A stretch of 15,638 nucleotides of DNA from Dictyocoela muelleri (GCA_016256075.1 SDVU01000296.1:1-15638); one strand, 5' to 3'; positions 1 through 8,139 are shown, counted from the stretch's first letter. Numbers and translations are program-made. Notes: a model not told the origin generated them from the letters alone.

Positions 1-173
1 AAAAAATTCATTACATAAAAAATTCATTACATAAAAAATTCATTACATAAAAAATTCATTACATAAAAAATTCATTACATAAAAAATTCATTACATAAAA
101 AATTCATTACATAAAAAATTCATTACATAAAAAATTCATTATATAAAAAATTCATTACATAAAAAATTCATTC
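1..173. repeat. 16-bp tandem array at the left edge
   Basis: About eleven head-to-tail copies of the unit AAAAAATTCATTACAT run from the first base. They are almost invariant: one unit carries a single C-to-T change near 142, and the last unit decays into TTCTTATG. The array starts at base 1, so its true length is unknown and the window probably ends inside it. The unit length is not a multiple of three and no reading frame is kept. It looks like an ordinary AT-rich minisatellite. Confidence 0.95.
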
Positions 174-189
174 TTATGTAATTATTGGG

Positions 190-330
190 TTATATCATAA
201 AAATTTATATTATAAAAATTTATATCATAAAAATTTATATTATAAAAATTTATATTATAAAGATTTATATTATAAAGATTTATATCATAAAAATTTATAT
301 CATAAAGATTTATATCATAAAGATTTATAA
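190..330. repeat. 15-bp tandem array
   Basis: About nine copies of a 15-bp unit of the form AAAAATTTATATCAT follow the 16-bp array. Two positions vary between units: A/G in the A-run, and C/T before the final AT. Because 15 is a multiple of three, one minus-strand frame (182-427) stays open and reads as a pentapeptide repeat Tyr-Asp/Asn-Ile-Asn-Phe/Leu. Both variable positions change the amino acid, which argues against selection on a protein. I annotate it as a minisatellite. Confidence 0.9.
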
Positions 331-468
331 TTTTTAATTCTTCCAATTGTTCTGTGAATTTGTTTAAAATTCTTTGTAACTGATTTAGATGGGTATTGTT
401 ATTTATGTTGATCAAGGTTCTTGTCATACAGAAGAATATAAAAAAATATATTTAATTTAATAATTTAC

Positions 469-750
469 AGCAAGGTGGCTCAGTGGTAAGCATTTAGTAA
501 AATTTAAGTATCGTTGTTCGATTTTTTTAAGTCATTTTAATAAATAATGTACGTTGACCTTGAGGGTTAATAACTATATAATTATATTGGTAATATATAG
601 TTGTTCTAGTGTACTATAGCTAATTAAGACGTGGTCTCAATGGCAATTCAACAGATGAAACTCTTCTAGGCAGAGGTTCACAAATTATGGCATGCAGGCC
701 ATTTTCAGTATGCGAATTGATCTCATCTAGCCTGCGCCACATTTTTTCTA
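469..750 (+). mobile_element. SINE-like repeat, copy 1 (divergent, 3' truncated)
   Basis: This is the most diverged of three copies of a tRNA-headed repeat (others at 4090-4541 and 14285-14744). An A-box-like TGGCTCAGTGG lies at 476-486 and a weakened B box (TGTTCGATTTT) at 515-525. Further shared blocks are TTTTAATAAATAATG near 535-549, GTTGTTCTAGTGTACTATAGCT near 601-622 in place of the GTTGTTCCAGTGTGGTATATCT of copy 3, and an ACTCTTCTAGGCAG-type block. Similarity fades after about 745, so the 3' third seems missing. No flanking duplication was found. Non-coding; the tRNA-like head would have been its RNA polymerase III promoter. The assignment to the family is good, the 3' boundary is approximate. 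Confidence 0.6.
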
Positions 751-1618
751 TAGATCTTATGGGTGTTTTTAGCTAATTTATAGATTTTATAAAAGTCTAT
801 TGGAATTCTTTGTAAAAAGTCGGTTGGGTCTTACTAAAATAAGAGGAAGAAAATAGAAACTTTATTTTAAGGCAAATGATTATAAAATATTCCCGAATTT
901 GTTATTTCTTTTCTTTAAGAATAAATATTAGCTTATCTAAAATTTTAGATTTTTATGTATTAATAAACATCTTTTTAGGTACGATTTCAAGTGTTACAAT
1001 GTGTTTTGATTTTTGAGTGGAAATTTAGTGATCTATATTAAACAAAAAAGCCGCGAATGATTCGCAGGTTTCCACGAAAATCCTAATCTACTCAAATTAA
1101 CATAACCATACCGAGAATTGCGTGTTAATAGTCGTACACCGCTTAAATTGCGATAAAAAACTTCTAGTCGTTAAAATTTCATTTCTTAGAAACATAAAAA
1201 AACAATATTTATTTTATCTGTATATTCTCCAACATCCCATTCTGAAATTACGACTCTTACTATATTTTCTACTAGTTATATGAGATTCGTCATTTAGACA
1301 CGTTTACCAATGCTTCATATTCGACGCCTAGATATAATAGTAAATTTTTTTCTAGTAAAAACGCCTATAGTATTATACGCGTCTTTTCAAATGTCAACAT
1401 CATCTAAAATCGCTTTTGTTTTTTCTTTTACATTTTGTAAATGGTATAAATAATTTTACGTAAATCGCTGCGAATTGATTTAAATATGCAGTTTTTACCT
1501 ATAGATAGATATTTTATTCGGCATTTACGATTGTAGAATTATAAAAGCTGCTTTAAATGGTTTCTTTTACATACACTTTTAATTTCTTTTTATATAGAAC
1601 CTTTTTCTCTTTTTCAAA
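751..1618. other. Region without an identifiable gene
   Basis: No convincing open frame or known motif lies here. A small perfect palindrome (GCGAA, three bases, TTCGC) sits at 1053-1065. The stretch from about 1040 to 1360 is a little less AT-rich than its surroundings, and on the minus strand it gives two short open stretches of roughly 30 and 38 codons with mixed amino-acid composition. It may be a decayed unidentified element, but I cannot assign it to a family. Confidence 0.5.
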
Positions 1619-1663
1619 TACAGTAGAGGTCGATTTTAACAAACCAATTTTTCAAATTTATAG

Positions 1664-1697
1664 TCGTAAAAATCGACCGATCGCAAAAATCAACCAG
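1664..1697 (+). repeat. Left subterminal repeat cluster of the Tigger-like element
   Basis: Two adjacent copies of a motif close to TCGTAAAAATCGACC lie here (1664-1678, and 1681-1695 as TCGCAAAAATCAACC), just inside the left inverted repeat. A 23-bp stretch (1666-1688) recurs without a change at 3246-3268 near the other end, in the same orientation. The motif resembles the inner part of the terminal repeat itself. Such iterated subterminal motifs are usually transposase-binding sites; that role is inferred here. Confidence 0.75.
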
Positions 1698-1735
1698 TCT
1701 TAAATATACATTTTTAGTTAAGTTTTTTATTATAG

Positions 1736-3140
1736 TTATAAAAGAAATGTTCCATTTTTTCTTTCAGATGTTTTTGCAAATTCAGATAAAATTTTATCAT
1801 GTAAGTCTAAACATTCCTTCAAATACTCAAAATTATACAGTTTTAAAAAACCAATTGTATTTTGTAAAGAAAGTAGTAAATCTGATGCATTTGAAGTAGA
1901 AAACAATTCATTTTTATCTTTGGTATTGATAACTTTATCAATTGACTCAGTACTAATTTCCGAATTAGAATCATCTTCAGATTCGAGTTCATTTTTAATT
2001 TTAGTATCTTCATCAATTTCTTCTTTTATGATCTGAAAAATACCAGTTTTCGTCAACAATTGTAAACAATTTCTTCAGATATTTCTCCAAACGTCTTTTT
2101 AACCCAATGAAGGACATAAAGCATATCGATCTTCTTTACAATAAGAGAATGGTCAGGTTTATTATTCAATGCATTGTAGAGTAGAATTATTTAATAGCGA
2201 AGTAAATTTCATTTTGAAAGAATGAATAATTATCGCATCTAAAGGTTGTAAAACAGAAGAACTGTTTAAAGGAAAAAACATGAGTTTAATATTACTCTTG
2301 TTTTCAACCTTATGTCCACTAAAGTTATCAAGAAGTATAAGAATTTTCCGATCAGTTTTTTTTTAAATCCTCATTCAAAATGTTTAAGTATTAATTAAAA
2401 AGACACGAACTCAACCAAGATGTTTTATTTGCCTTGTATAATAACTTAAAAGTATCCAAGTCTATATTTTAAGGCATCTATGGTTTTGATTTTCCTATTT
2501 ATAGAGATTTCAGTTTCTCCCCAAATGAATTTACTCCTAAAAGTAAAGTAATCTCGTTTTATCTTTTCTAATATTTTTGTTATTGTGTTTTCTATCGATA
2601 ACATACGATTTTTTAGAACTAGCCTTTATATAGAGTGATGTTTCATTAATTTTGAAAATGTCCTGTCTCTCATATGATGTTAATTAAAGATAGAGTTTCT
2701 CTTTAAAATCATCGATTAAAGACAAATCTGCACTGCCGGATCACCCATGTAAGGTCACGTTGTCTATCAAGTGTCTCTTAACAAATTCTTTGACTAAATA
2801 GAGTGTACATTTTTTGTTAAAATACTTAGTTTTGTAAAATTCTTCTGAAGTTCAAGAATAGTTTTTGTTTAAATGGGAATATTTAAATTTCTAAGTAATT
2901 TGTTTTTTTTAACAGAAAAGAATTAATCTCTTCATTTAAATCTTTTTTAGAAGACAATTTTGATCTTTTAGTTAATAACTCTTCATCTTCTTCGAGTTAT
3001 ATTGTTGGCAAATGTTCTTTTAGATTGATGCTGCACATGAAGCAGATACATTGTATTTTTTCATAAAAACAGATTTCTTATATCCTTTCCTTCTATTTCT
3101 TGAACAATTCTTTTTTTTCTCTAATAAGGTCATTTTTTTA
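1736..3140 (-). pseudogene. Decayed Tigger/pogo-type transposase (DD29D, DDE_1 / CENP-B-like)
   Basis: Read on the minus strand, the order of remnants matches a Tigger-type transposase. A psq-like helix-turn-helix comes first, near 3130-3020, with GYKKSVFMKKYNVSAS. A CENP-B-like DNA-binding part follows, with SGSADLS near 2720-2740. The catalytic core has INETSLY near 2628-2650, LLDNFSGH near 2310-2336 and LQPLDAIIIHSF near 2217-2250. The last two aspartates (codons 2327-2329 and 2237-2239) are separated by 29 residues, the pogo/Tigger spacing. The first catalytic Asp, expected in D-E-T, is Asn (codon 2645-2647). An acidic, low-complexity C-terminal tail of about 100 residues is still open at 1736-2059. 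Stops and frameshifts scattered through the rest make this a pseudogene. The family normally cuts and pastes the element at TA sites in the nucleus. Confidence 0.82.
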
Positions 3141-3150
3141 CCATGTTATG

Positions 3151-3436
3151 GGTCGTAAATTTCAACCAATTTTTTACGTTAAATTTTTTAAATTTTTTTT
3201 TCAGGCAATTTTACCTAAAAAAATATTTTTTTAAAAAAAGCAATTGTAAAAATCGACCGATCGCAAAATTTAAAATTTTTATTAAAATAATATAAAAGGC
3301 TCTTAAAAGTAATATTAACATGTTTAACGAGGTTATGCTGTGTTTTTAATATTTTTTAACGTTTTTTGTTTTAAAAAACCTTTAGATAACAATATAGTCG
3401 TAAAATTTAACATTTTAATGATCGTAAAAATCGACC
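3151..3436 (+). repeat. Right subterminal repeat cluster of the Tigger-like element
   Basis: Several copies of the same TCGTAAAAATCGACC-like motif are spread over the right end. They lie at 3153-3167 (TCGTAAATTTCAACC), about 3244-3258 (exact apart from the first bases), 3398-3411 (TCGTAAAATTTAAC) and 3423-3436 at the terminal repeat. All run in the same direction. The block 3246-3268 is identical to 1666-1688. The spacing is irregular, so this is not a simple tandem array. Candidate binding sites for the element's own transposase. Confidence 0.7.
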
Positions 3437-3445
3437 CCTACTGTA

Positions 3446-4078
3446 TAGATTTTGATAAAATAGTACCTATAAACTAATTTATATTCCGTAATATGTCAAT
3501 TTAAGCATACTTTTTAATATTATTATATTCTTTCATGGGGGGTAAGAATAAAGTTTTTTTTGTCAAAACCAAAATCGCTTAAAAAATTCTCTAATTACAT
3601 TTTTAATGCAAATTATTAAAATATTGTCTTTTTATTTTATTAAACTATAATTCTTACATTTAAATGGTTAGATACGACAAAATTTACAAAAAAGGGCTTT
3701 AGCTTAACTTTAAATATGCAAATCTGCCCTGTGTGGGTAGCTAAGAACTTAACTGAATATGAACAAAATTAGTGAAACTGAAAAAATCATAGGGAGCTTA
3801 AAATTCACTATTGTCTTCCTTTTCTTGAAAAAAAAAGAAAATCACATATACAGCAGTGCATACGAACAGCTTAGAAGCGAGTCTTAAATTGTACCTCGAG
3901 ATCTAGATAAACATTTGTAAATAACACACCAAATTGTAGTATTGATATTTTTCCCACATATTTTACGCAAAAATTTTTAACAAAAAATAATTAAATTATA
4001 TATATATATATATATAAAATTATAATAAAAAAATAAACCCCTACATACATATTGCAAAATTTTATGTGTTTTAATTAA
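3446..4078. other. Region without an identifiable gene; one (TA)n tract
   Basis: No open frame of note and no element ends were recognised. A short TA dinucleotide run lies at 3997-4016. The rest is AT-rich unique sequence with A and T homopolymer runs. Confidence 0.6.
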
Positions 4079-4089
4079 AATATATAAAA
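4079..4089. repeat. 5' target-site duplication of SINE-like copy 2
   Basis: AATATATAAAA here is repeated exactly at 4542-4552, directly after the conserved 3' end of the element. Low complexity weakens it somewhat, but copy 3 has an equivalent repeat at the same relative place. Confidence 0.55.
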
Positions 4090-4541
4090 AATCATATCCA
4101 AATAGCTTAGTGGTTAACATTCTTGAATGTAAATTTAAGTATCGAGGTAGAATTATTTTAAAGTCAGTTTAATAAATAATGCGGGGATAAGATAAGCGGT
4201 TATAATTATAGAATTATAGTATAATATACAGTTCTTCCAATGTGGTATAGCTGATCAAGACTTGGTCTAATATTACAAAATTGCAGAAAAGACTCTCTTG
4301 GGTGTGGTGATAAGTGCAGCGACGCATCTCGGCAAAAAGTAGTGGAAAAAAAATCACGAGAAGCCAATAATCACCTGTATCCTGGTAGGTCATTGATAAA
4401 ACGAAAATCGCGCATACACCTGGGCTTCTGGGTAGCTTAAGAAGTGACATATTATTGGAACACCAAGAATCAAAGGTCACATACCACGGTAGGAGACAAC
4501 TCTCCGGATTGGCAGCTATGGATGTTGTCAACTTGTAATAT
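4090..4541 (+). mobile_element. SINE-like repeat, copy 2 (near full length, with target duplication)
   Basis: A tRNA-derived head comes first: A box TAGCTTAGTGG at 4103-4113 and a degenerate B box at about 4146-4156, at close to true tRNA spacing. A body of about 380 bp follows and aligns along its whole length with the copy at 14285-14744. Shared landmarks include TGGTATAGCTGATCAAGACT (TGGTATATCTGATTAGGACT in the other copy), ACGCATCTCGGCAAAA, GGGTAGCTTAAGAAGTGAC and GGCAGCTATGGATGTTGTCA. The body is clearly less AT-rich than its flanks. The 3' end is TGTAATAT. The 11-bp AATATATAAAA lies on both sides (4079-4089 and 4542-4552) as an apparent target duplication, as left by LINE-type reverse transcription. 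Non-coding: short frames inside it on both strands are chance. Confidence 0.72.
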
Positions 4542-4552
4542 AATATATAAAA
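4542..4552. repeat. 3' target-site duplication of SINE-like copy 2
   Basis: Exact partner of 4079-4089. It starts right after TGTAATAT, the shared 3' end of the repeat family. Confidence 0.55.
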
Positions 4553-4667
4553 CCACTTTCAATATCTATAGAGGGCTGAAATATTCTCATACAGAAGAGA
4601 TCAGAATAAATCGATTTAATATTTAAGTTTTCCTGTAACTAAAAACAGGTTAAATTCGATCAATCCG

Positions 4668-4743
4668 AACTTCTTTTTATATACACAGAATATTTATTAT
4701 TATCTGTATAGTATTTTATATTTTGTATATCATACAAGAAGTT
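4668..4743. repeat. Imperfect inverted repeat (hairpin B)
   Basis: The left arm, beginning AACTTCTTTTTATATAC at 4668, pairs with the right arm ending GTATATCATACAAGAAGTT at 4743, with a few mismatches and a small bulge. An inner ACAG/CTGT stem lies near 4685-4707. The outer arm sequence (CTTCTT.TATGATA) matches the arm of the much better hairpin at 5171-5237, with the right arms 497 bp apart. It is probably a decayed relative of it, for example a small fold-back element. Inference only. Confidence 0.5.
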
Positions 4744-4889
4744 TCTATATTAAAATGTTGACAAAAAATCAATTCTACACTCAAAAAAACCTTATTCATA
4801 AATTTAAAGGCTTCAAACCTTTTTTGCGTAAAGCTAAATTGAACTCTCTACAGCATTTCTTCTATTAATATTCATTTTAAACCGAAATT

Positions 4890-4975
4890 TGTGGCAATTC
4901 ATTAAATGGGTATAAGCCACTCTTATAGTTATATAATATACAGGTCTTTCAATGCAATTTGTGATTAATTCAGAA
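4890..4975 (+). mobile_element. Headless fragment of the SINE-like repeat (copy 4)
   Basis: GGGTATAAGCCACTCTTATAG, and especially ATAATATACAGGTCTTTCAA near 4933-4952, align with GGATAAGATAAGCGGTTATA and ATAATATACAGTTCTTCCAA of copy 2 (about 4183-4240). The tRNA-like head and the 3' two-thirds are missing or unrecognisable. A second match, AGAGATAAATCGATTCATATTTAAAT near 5096, pairs with 4598-4629 just downstream of copy 2, so the fragment may belong to a local duplication with an internal deletion rather than to a separate insertion. Confidence 0.4.
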
Positions 4976-5170
4976 TATATCTTATTTTTATATCTTTTTT
5001 TTCGGGTTTAAATAACAATTATAAATAAATAAAATATTTTTAACGACATAACTATTTTCTATCTTCTTAGAGACACGAAAATAATCATAAAAAAGAGTTA
5101 GAGATAAATCGATTCATATTTAAATCCTATGATTTGTTTTTATGGGGAAAAAACTTACAATCTACGAAAA

Positions 5171-5237
5171 TTCTTATATGATAAATACAGCTAGTCTAAA
5201 TCTAAGATGCAGACTAGCAGTATTTATCATATAAGAA
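5171..5237. repeat. Near-perfect 27-bp inverted repeat (hairpin A)
   Basis: The arms 5171-5197 and 5211-5237 are reverse complements at 26 of 27 positions, separated by 13 nt. The left arm begins TTCTTATATGATAAATACAG and the right arm ends TATTTATCATATAAGAA. As RNA this would be a long, nearly unbroken stem with a small loop. It might be a tiny fold-back/MITE-type element, a structured small-RNA precursor, or an intergenic cruciform. No transposase and no clear target duplication accompany it. The structure is certain, its role unknown. Confidence 0.9.
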
Positions 5238-5282
5238 GTTCTGATGAATTTTTAGTTTCCTACACAAAGTAACAGATTATAG

Positions 5283-5330
5283 TAACCATAAATAAGAAAT
5301 CTGTTTATATTTTCCTCTTATTTATGATTA
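5283..5330. repeat. Inverted repeat (hairpin C)
   Basis: TAACCATAAATAAG (5283-5296) and CTTATTTATGATTA (5317-5330) pair with one mismatch across a 20-nt loop. Weaker pairing continues outward (AGATTATAG against TATATTCTG). It lies 45 bp after hairpin A and shares no obvious sequence with it. Confidence 0.7.
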
Positions 5331-5533
5331 TATTCTGGTTCCAATCTAGATAGAGAGTCCAAAAATCTACTATTAACTTAATTGCAAAATATTTAAAAAA
5401 AACAAATTTGCAATTTACTAAAATAAATTATCAATAATAAAAAATCGGGAAATGACACTGATAATTTCCGTTTTTACTAAAATAACAAATTAAGAGGTCA
5501 AGCGGCATAAAACAGATTTTTATATGTTTATTT

Positions 5534-5942
5534 TGTCATGTCCTGTGACTATCCATGACATTCAAATCAATTCAATAAAACACAAATACCTTTGATGTCT
5601 ATAATTATAATTAAAAGTAATATTGTTAATTACAAAAAAAACACACAAAAAAGGAAACTCAATCAAATTTAATTAATAAAATTACCTTAAATCGAAACAT
5701 TAATATTTTAATCTATCACAAAAAAGACTTATAATGAAAGTGAAATATAAAACGAGGTACCCAAACAGTATGCATCCAGATAAAGCAACTAATGATAAAA
5801 GAAAACAAAGATACGACAAAGGTTACCGCGAAACTGAAAGCACTCAGGTGGAATAGTGGCATGCATAACAACATTAGTAATAATAAAAAACTTTACCTTG
5901 ACTTTTCTTTATTTAAAGACAGTCCACCACGAAGACATGTCA
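5534..5942 (+). repeat. 5' LTR of Ty3/gypsy element 1
   Basis: It begins TGTCATGTCC and ends GACATGTCA, so it has the TG...CA ends and a short near-perfect inverted repeat typical of LTRs. It aligns throughout with 9523-9930. An A/T-rich TATAATGAAAGTG block lies at about 5730, a possible promoter core. The sequence directly downstream (GGTATAATTCAACTG) does not start with the TGG expected of a common tRNA primer site, so the primer is unclear. Confidence 0.93.
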
Positions 5943-5969
5943 GGTATAATTCAACTGACACAGCATCAT

Positions 5970-6680
5970 CTGTAATTCCTGAACGATTAATAATTGAACT
6001 ATTGACGAATAGAACTATTAAAAAATTTGAAAAGAGTGTAACTATTGAATATCACATAGAAAACACTGATATAAAAATGAAGCGAGAATTGAACATTCTT
6101 GATAATTATGAACAATATATTTTTTGATTTATTGAATCTTTTCGAGAAACCATAAAATTAGCAAATTGGAATTCAGAAACCTCTTGCTTAGTTTTAAAAT
6201 CGCTATTAAGTGATGATATCAGACGTGAACATAAGGATATGAATGATGTAGAAAGCATATTTAGTGCACTACTTAAAACTAAATACCCTAAGCAACATTT
6301 ACCTAGACTTTGCTCATATTTACAATCTCTGAAACTAAAAAACTTTAAAACAATTAACGATTATTGTCTGAATATCAAAGAATTTATTAAAAGGATCGAA
6401 ATTCACAATTCATATACAAAGGTTGAACTTGGCAGAAAGTTTGATGAAGCTTTTATGAATGGACTTCAAAATGAATTGATTTTAAAATATTTTGAACATG
6501 TAATTTATGATGCTGAGACAATTCTTTAACGAACCTCAGATACAGAAAAATTATTACAAACATTTGATACATTGTCTGAACATAAAACAATTAATACTTA
6601 AATTGGATGCGAAATTAAGAGTGAACAGAAATGGTGTAAAGTTCACAGAAGCAGGACGCATAATGATAAGGGGTGCATAA
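5970..6680 (+). pseudogene. gag-like region of Ty3/gypsy element 1
   Basis: The central part resembles the retrotransposon gag (capsid) domain: a helical, Lys/Leu-rich stretch with LKTKYPKQHLP near 6270-6300 and NDYCLNIKEFIKRIEI near 6355-6405. Near 6632-6676 a Cys-X2-His-X4-His-X4-Cys motif (WCKVHRSRTHNDKGC) stands where a nucleocapsid zinc knuckle is expected. In the family, gag forms the virus-like particle and binds the element's RNA. It is the first coding part after the 5' LTR, and coding similarity may even begin inside the LTR. Part of a broken element. Confidence 0.7.
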
Positions 6681-6769
6681 GTCAAAGAACAAGTAAAGCC
6701 AAAAATGAAATTAAATATAAAAATAATGAGGTAAATAACATTACGCGCTACACCTTACCTTATTTATTT

Positions 6770-7090
6770 ATCGGTATTAATTCTTCAAACCATCTTAAAA
6801 TTTTGTTAGATAGTGGTGCCAACATATCTCTGATTAAACTTTCATTATGTCGAAAATTGAACTTAAATATTATTAAATGTAAAGAATTTCAAGCAAGAAC
6901 AGCAAATGGTGATAAATGTATTTTTAGGAATTTTACTGAATTTCAAATTATAAATAAGCTAAATAATAATATATTCAAGTTAAAACTATTCTTATTTGAA
7001 AATTTGGGAGAAGATGTAATAATTGGAAGTGATATGATAATTGAGCATGAAATAATAATGAACATTTCTAAAGATATTATAAACATAAAA
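6770..7090 (+). pseudogene. Aspartic protease region of Ty3/gypsy element 1
   Basis: The active-site signature LLDSGANISLI lies near 6803-6835, the Asp-Ser-Gly motif of retropepsins. About 70 residues later VIIGSDMI (near 7017-7038) matches the hydrophobic-hydrophobic-Gly motif that packs near the active site. Such proteases cut the Gag-Pol polyprotein. The part sits between the gag-like and RT regions, as the family requires. Confidence 0.8.
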
Positions 7091-7229
7091 AGAGCGGATT
7101 ATATACTAATAATGAAAAAACTGCTAAAATATTGATTTTAGATAATTTTGCTTCATATTCCAATAAGTCATATAGTGAAAAAATTAAGAATATATTACTT
7201 CAATACAAATCTAAATTAAAGAGAAACAT

Positions 7230-8110
7230 TGGAATGGCTGATGTCGAATTTTCGATTCCAATCATCTCAGACTACACACCAACAAGAAAACCATAGGCGG
7301 TTCCAATACATCAAAGAAAATTATTAATGGATGAAATTGAACGATTATTAGACAATAATATAATAAAACGATCTCGATCTATGTTTTCCGCACCATGTTT
7401 CATTAAAAAGAAAAATGATGGCAGCAAGAGAATACTAGTTGACTATCGAGATCTTAATTTAATAAACGGAAAATGAAGTACTCTTTTCCAAACATCCACG
7501 AAACATTTCATGAGATGCACAATATGAAATATTTTTCTAAGCTTGATCTTAAAAAGGGATTTTATCAAATTGGAATTAATAAAAATGACTAAAATAAAAC
7601 TGCGTTCACAACATGCATAGGTAAATTTGAGTTCAAAAGGATACCTTTTATACTACTCAATGCCCCTAATTTTTTCATAACATAATGTTGGAAAAACTTG
7701 CTGGAATAAAAAATATAAAGATATTCATTGACGATATACTTGTATTTACTGGATCTCGCGAAGAACATATTGAAATTTTAAAAAAATTGTTAAATCGTCT
7801 AGCAGAACAAAATATTGAAATAAATTTTGATAAAACAGAAATAATGAAAGAAAAAATAAAATATCTAGGTTTTGAAATTTCCTATAATAAATATAAACCA
7901 GACCCTGAAAGAATAACAACCTTAAATCCGTGTAAAACACCGAAAACAAGAAGACAGCTGCAAAAAATGCTCGGAGAAATGAATTGGTATAGAAAATTTA
8001 TTCCGAACCTCTCTATGAAATTTACAAAATTCTACGATATATTGAAAAACAATAATAATAAAATTAAAATCTCTGATGATGATATGAAAGTAGTTGTAGA
8101 TATTTATAAT
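7230..8110 (+). pseudogene. Reverse transcriptase region of Ty3/gypsy element 1
   Basis: RT motifs occur in the normal order: SAPCFIKKKNDGSKR and LVDYRDLN near 7390-7460 (fingers), FSKLDLKKGFYQI near 7533-7572 (first catalytic Asp), FIDDILVF near 7724-7747 (the Tyr/Phe-X-Asp-Asp active site), then KIKYLGFEIS near 7855-7884. RQLQKMLGEMNWYRKFIP near 7952-8005 is the characteristic Ty3/gypsy connection stretch. The enzyme would copy element RNA into DNA. Part of a broken element. Confidence 0.92.
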
Positions 8111-8139
8111 GATTTAAAGCTAAAGGCAAATTTATATGT

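Larger units (their letters stand above)
1621..3443 (-). mobile_element. pogo/Tigger-like DNA transposon (complete ends, dead transposase)
   Basis: The element is 1,823 bp and bounded by imperfect terminal inverted repeats. The left end reads CAGTAGAGGTCGATTTTAAC and the right end, on the other strand, reads CAGTAGGGGTCGATTTTTAC. A TA dinucleotide flanks each end (1619-1620 and 3444-3445), which is the target duplication of Tc1/mariner/pogo elements. The CAGT start, TA target and inner DD29D transposase on the minus strand together place it in the pogo/Tigger branch. The transposase frame is broken many times, so the copy cannot move by itself. It carries iterated internal copies of the terminal motif at both ends. 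It is an old insertion whose boundaries have survived well. Confidence 0.85.

Noticed and set aside
1-330. CRISPR array
   Set aside because: The units are head to tail with no spacers; they are minisatellites in what looks like a eukaryotic sequence.
182-427. Minus-strand open frame of 81 codons with a pentapeptide repeat
   Set aside because: The repeat part is the 15-bp minisatellite read in frame; the unit length alone keeps it open. Both variable positions change the amino acid and no conserved domain is seen, so I did not call a gene.
4214-4626. Open frames on both strands inside SINE-like copy 2
   Set aside because: They lie in a non-coding repeat, are not kept in copy 3 and match no known protein.
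7746-7949. Minus-strand open frame
   Set aside because: Antisense shadow of the reverse transcriptase region of Ty3 element 1; hydrophobic composition follows from the AT-rich opposite strand.
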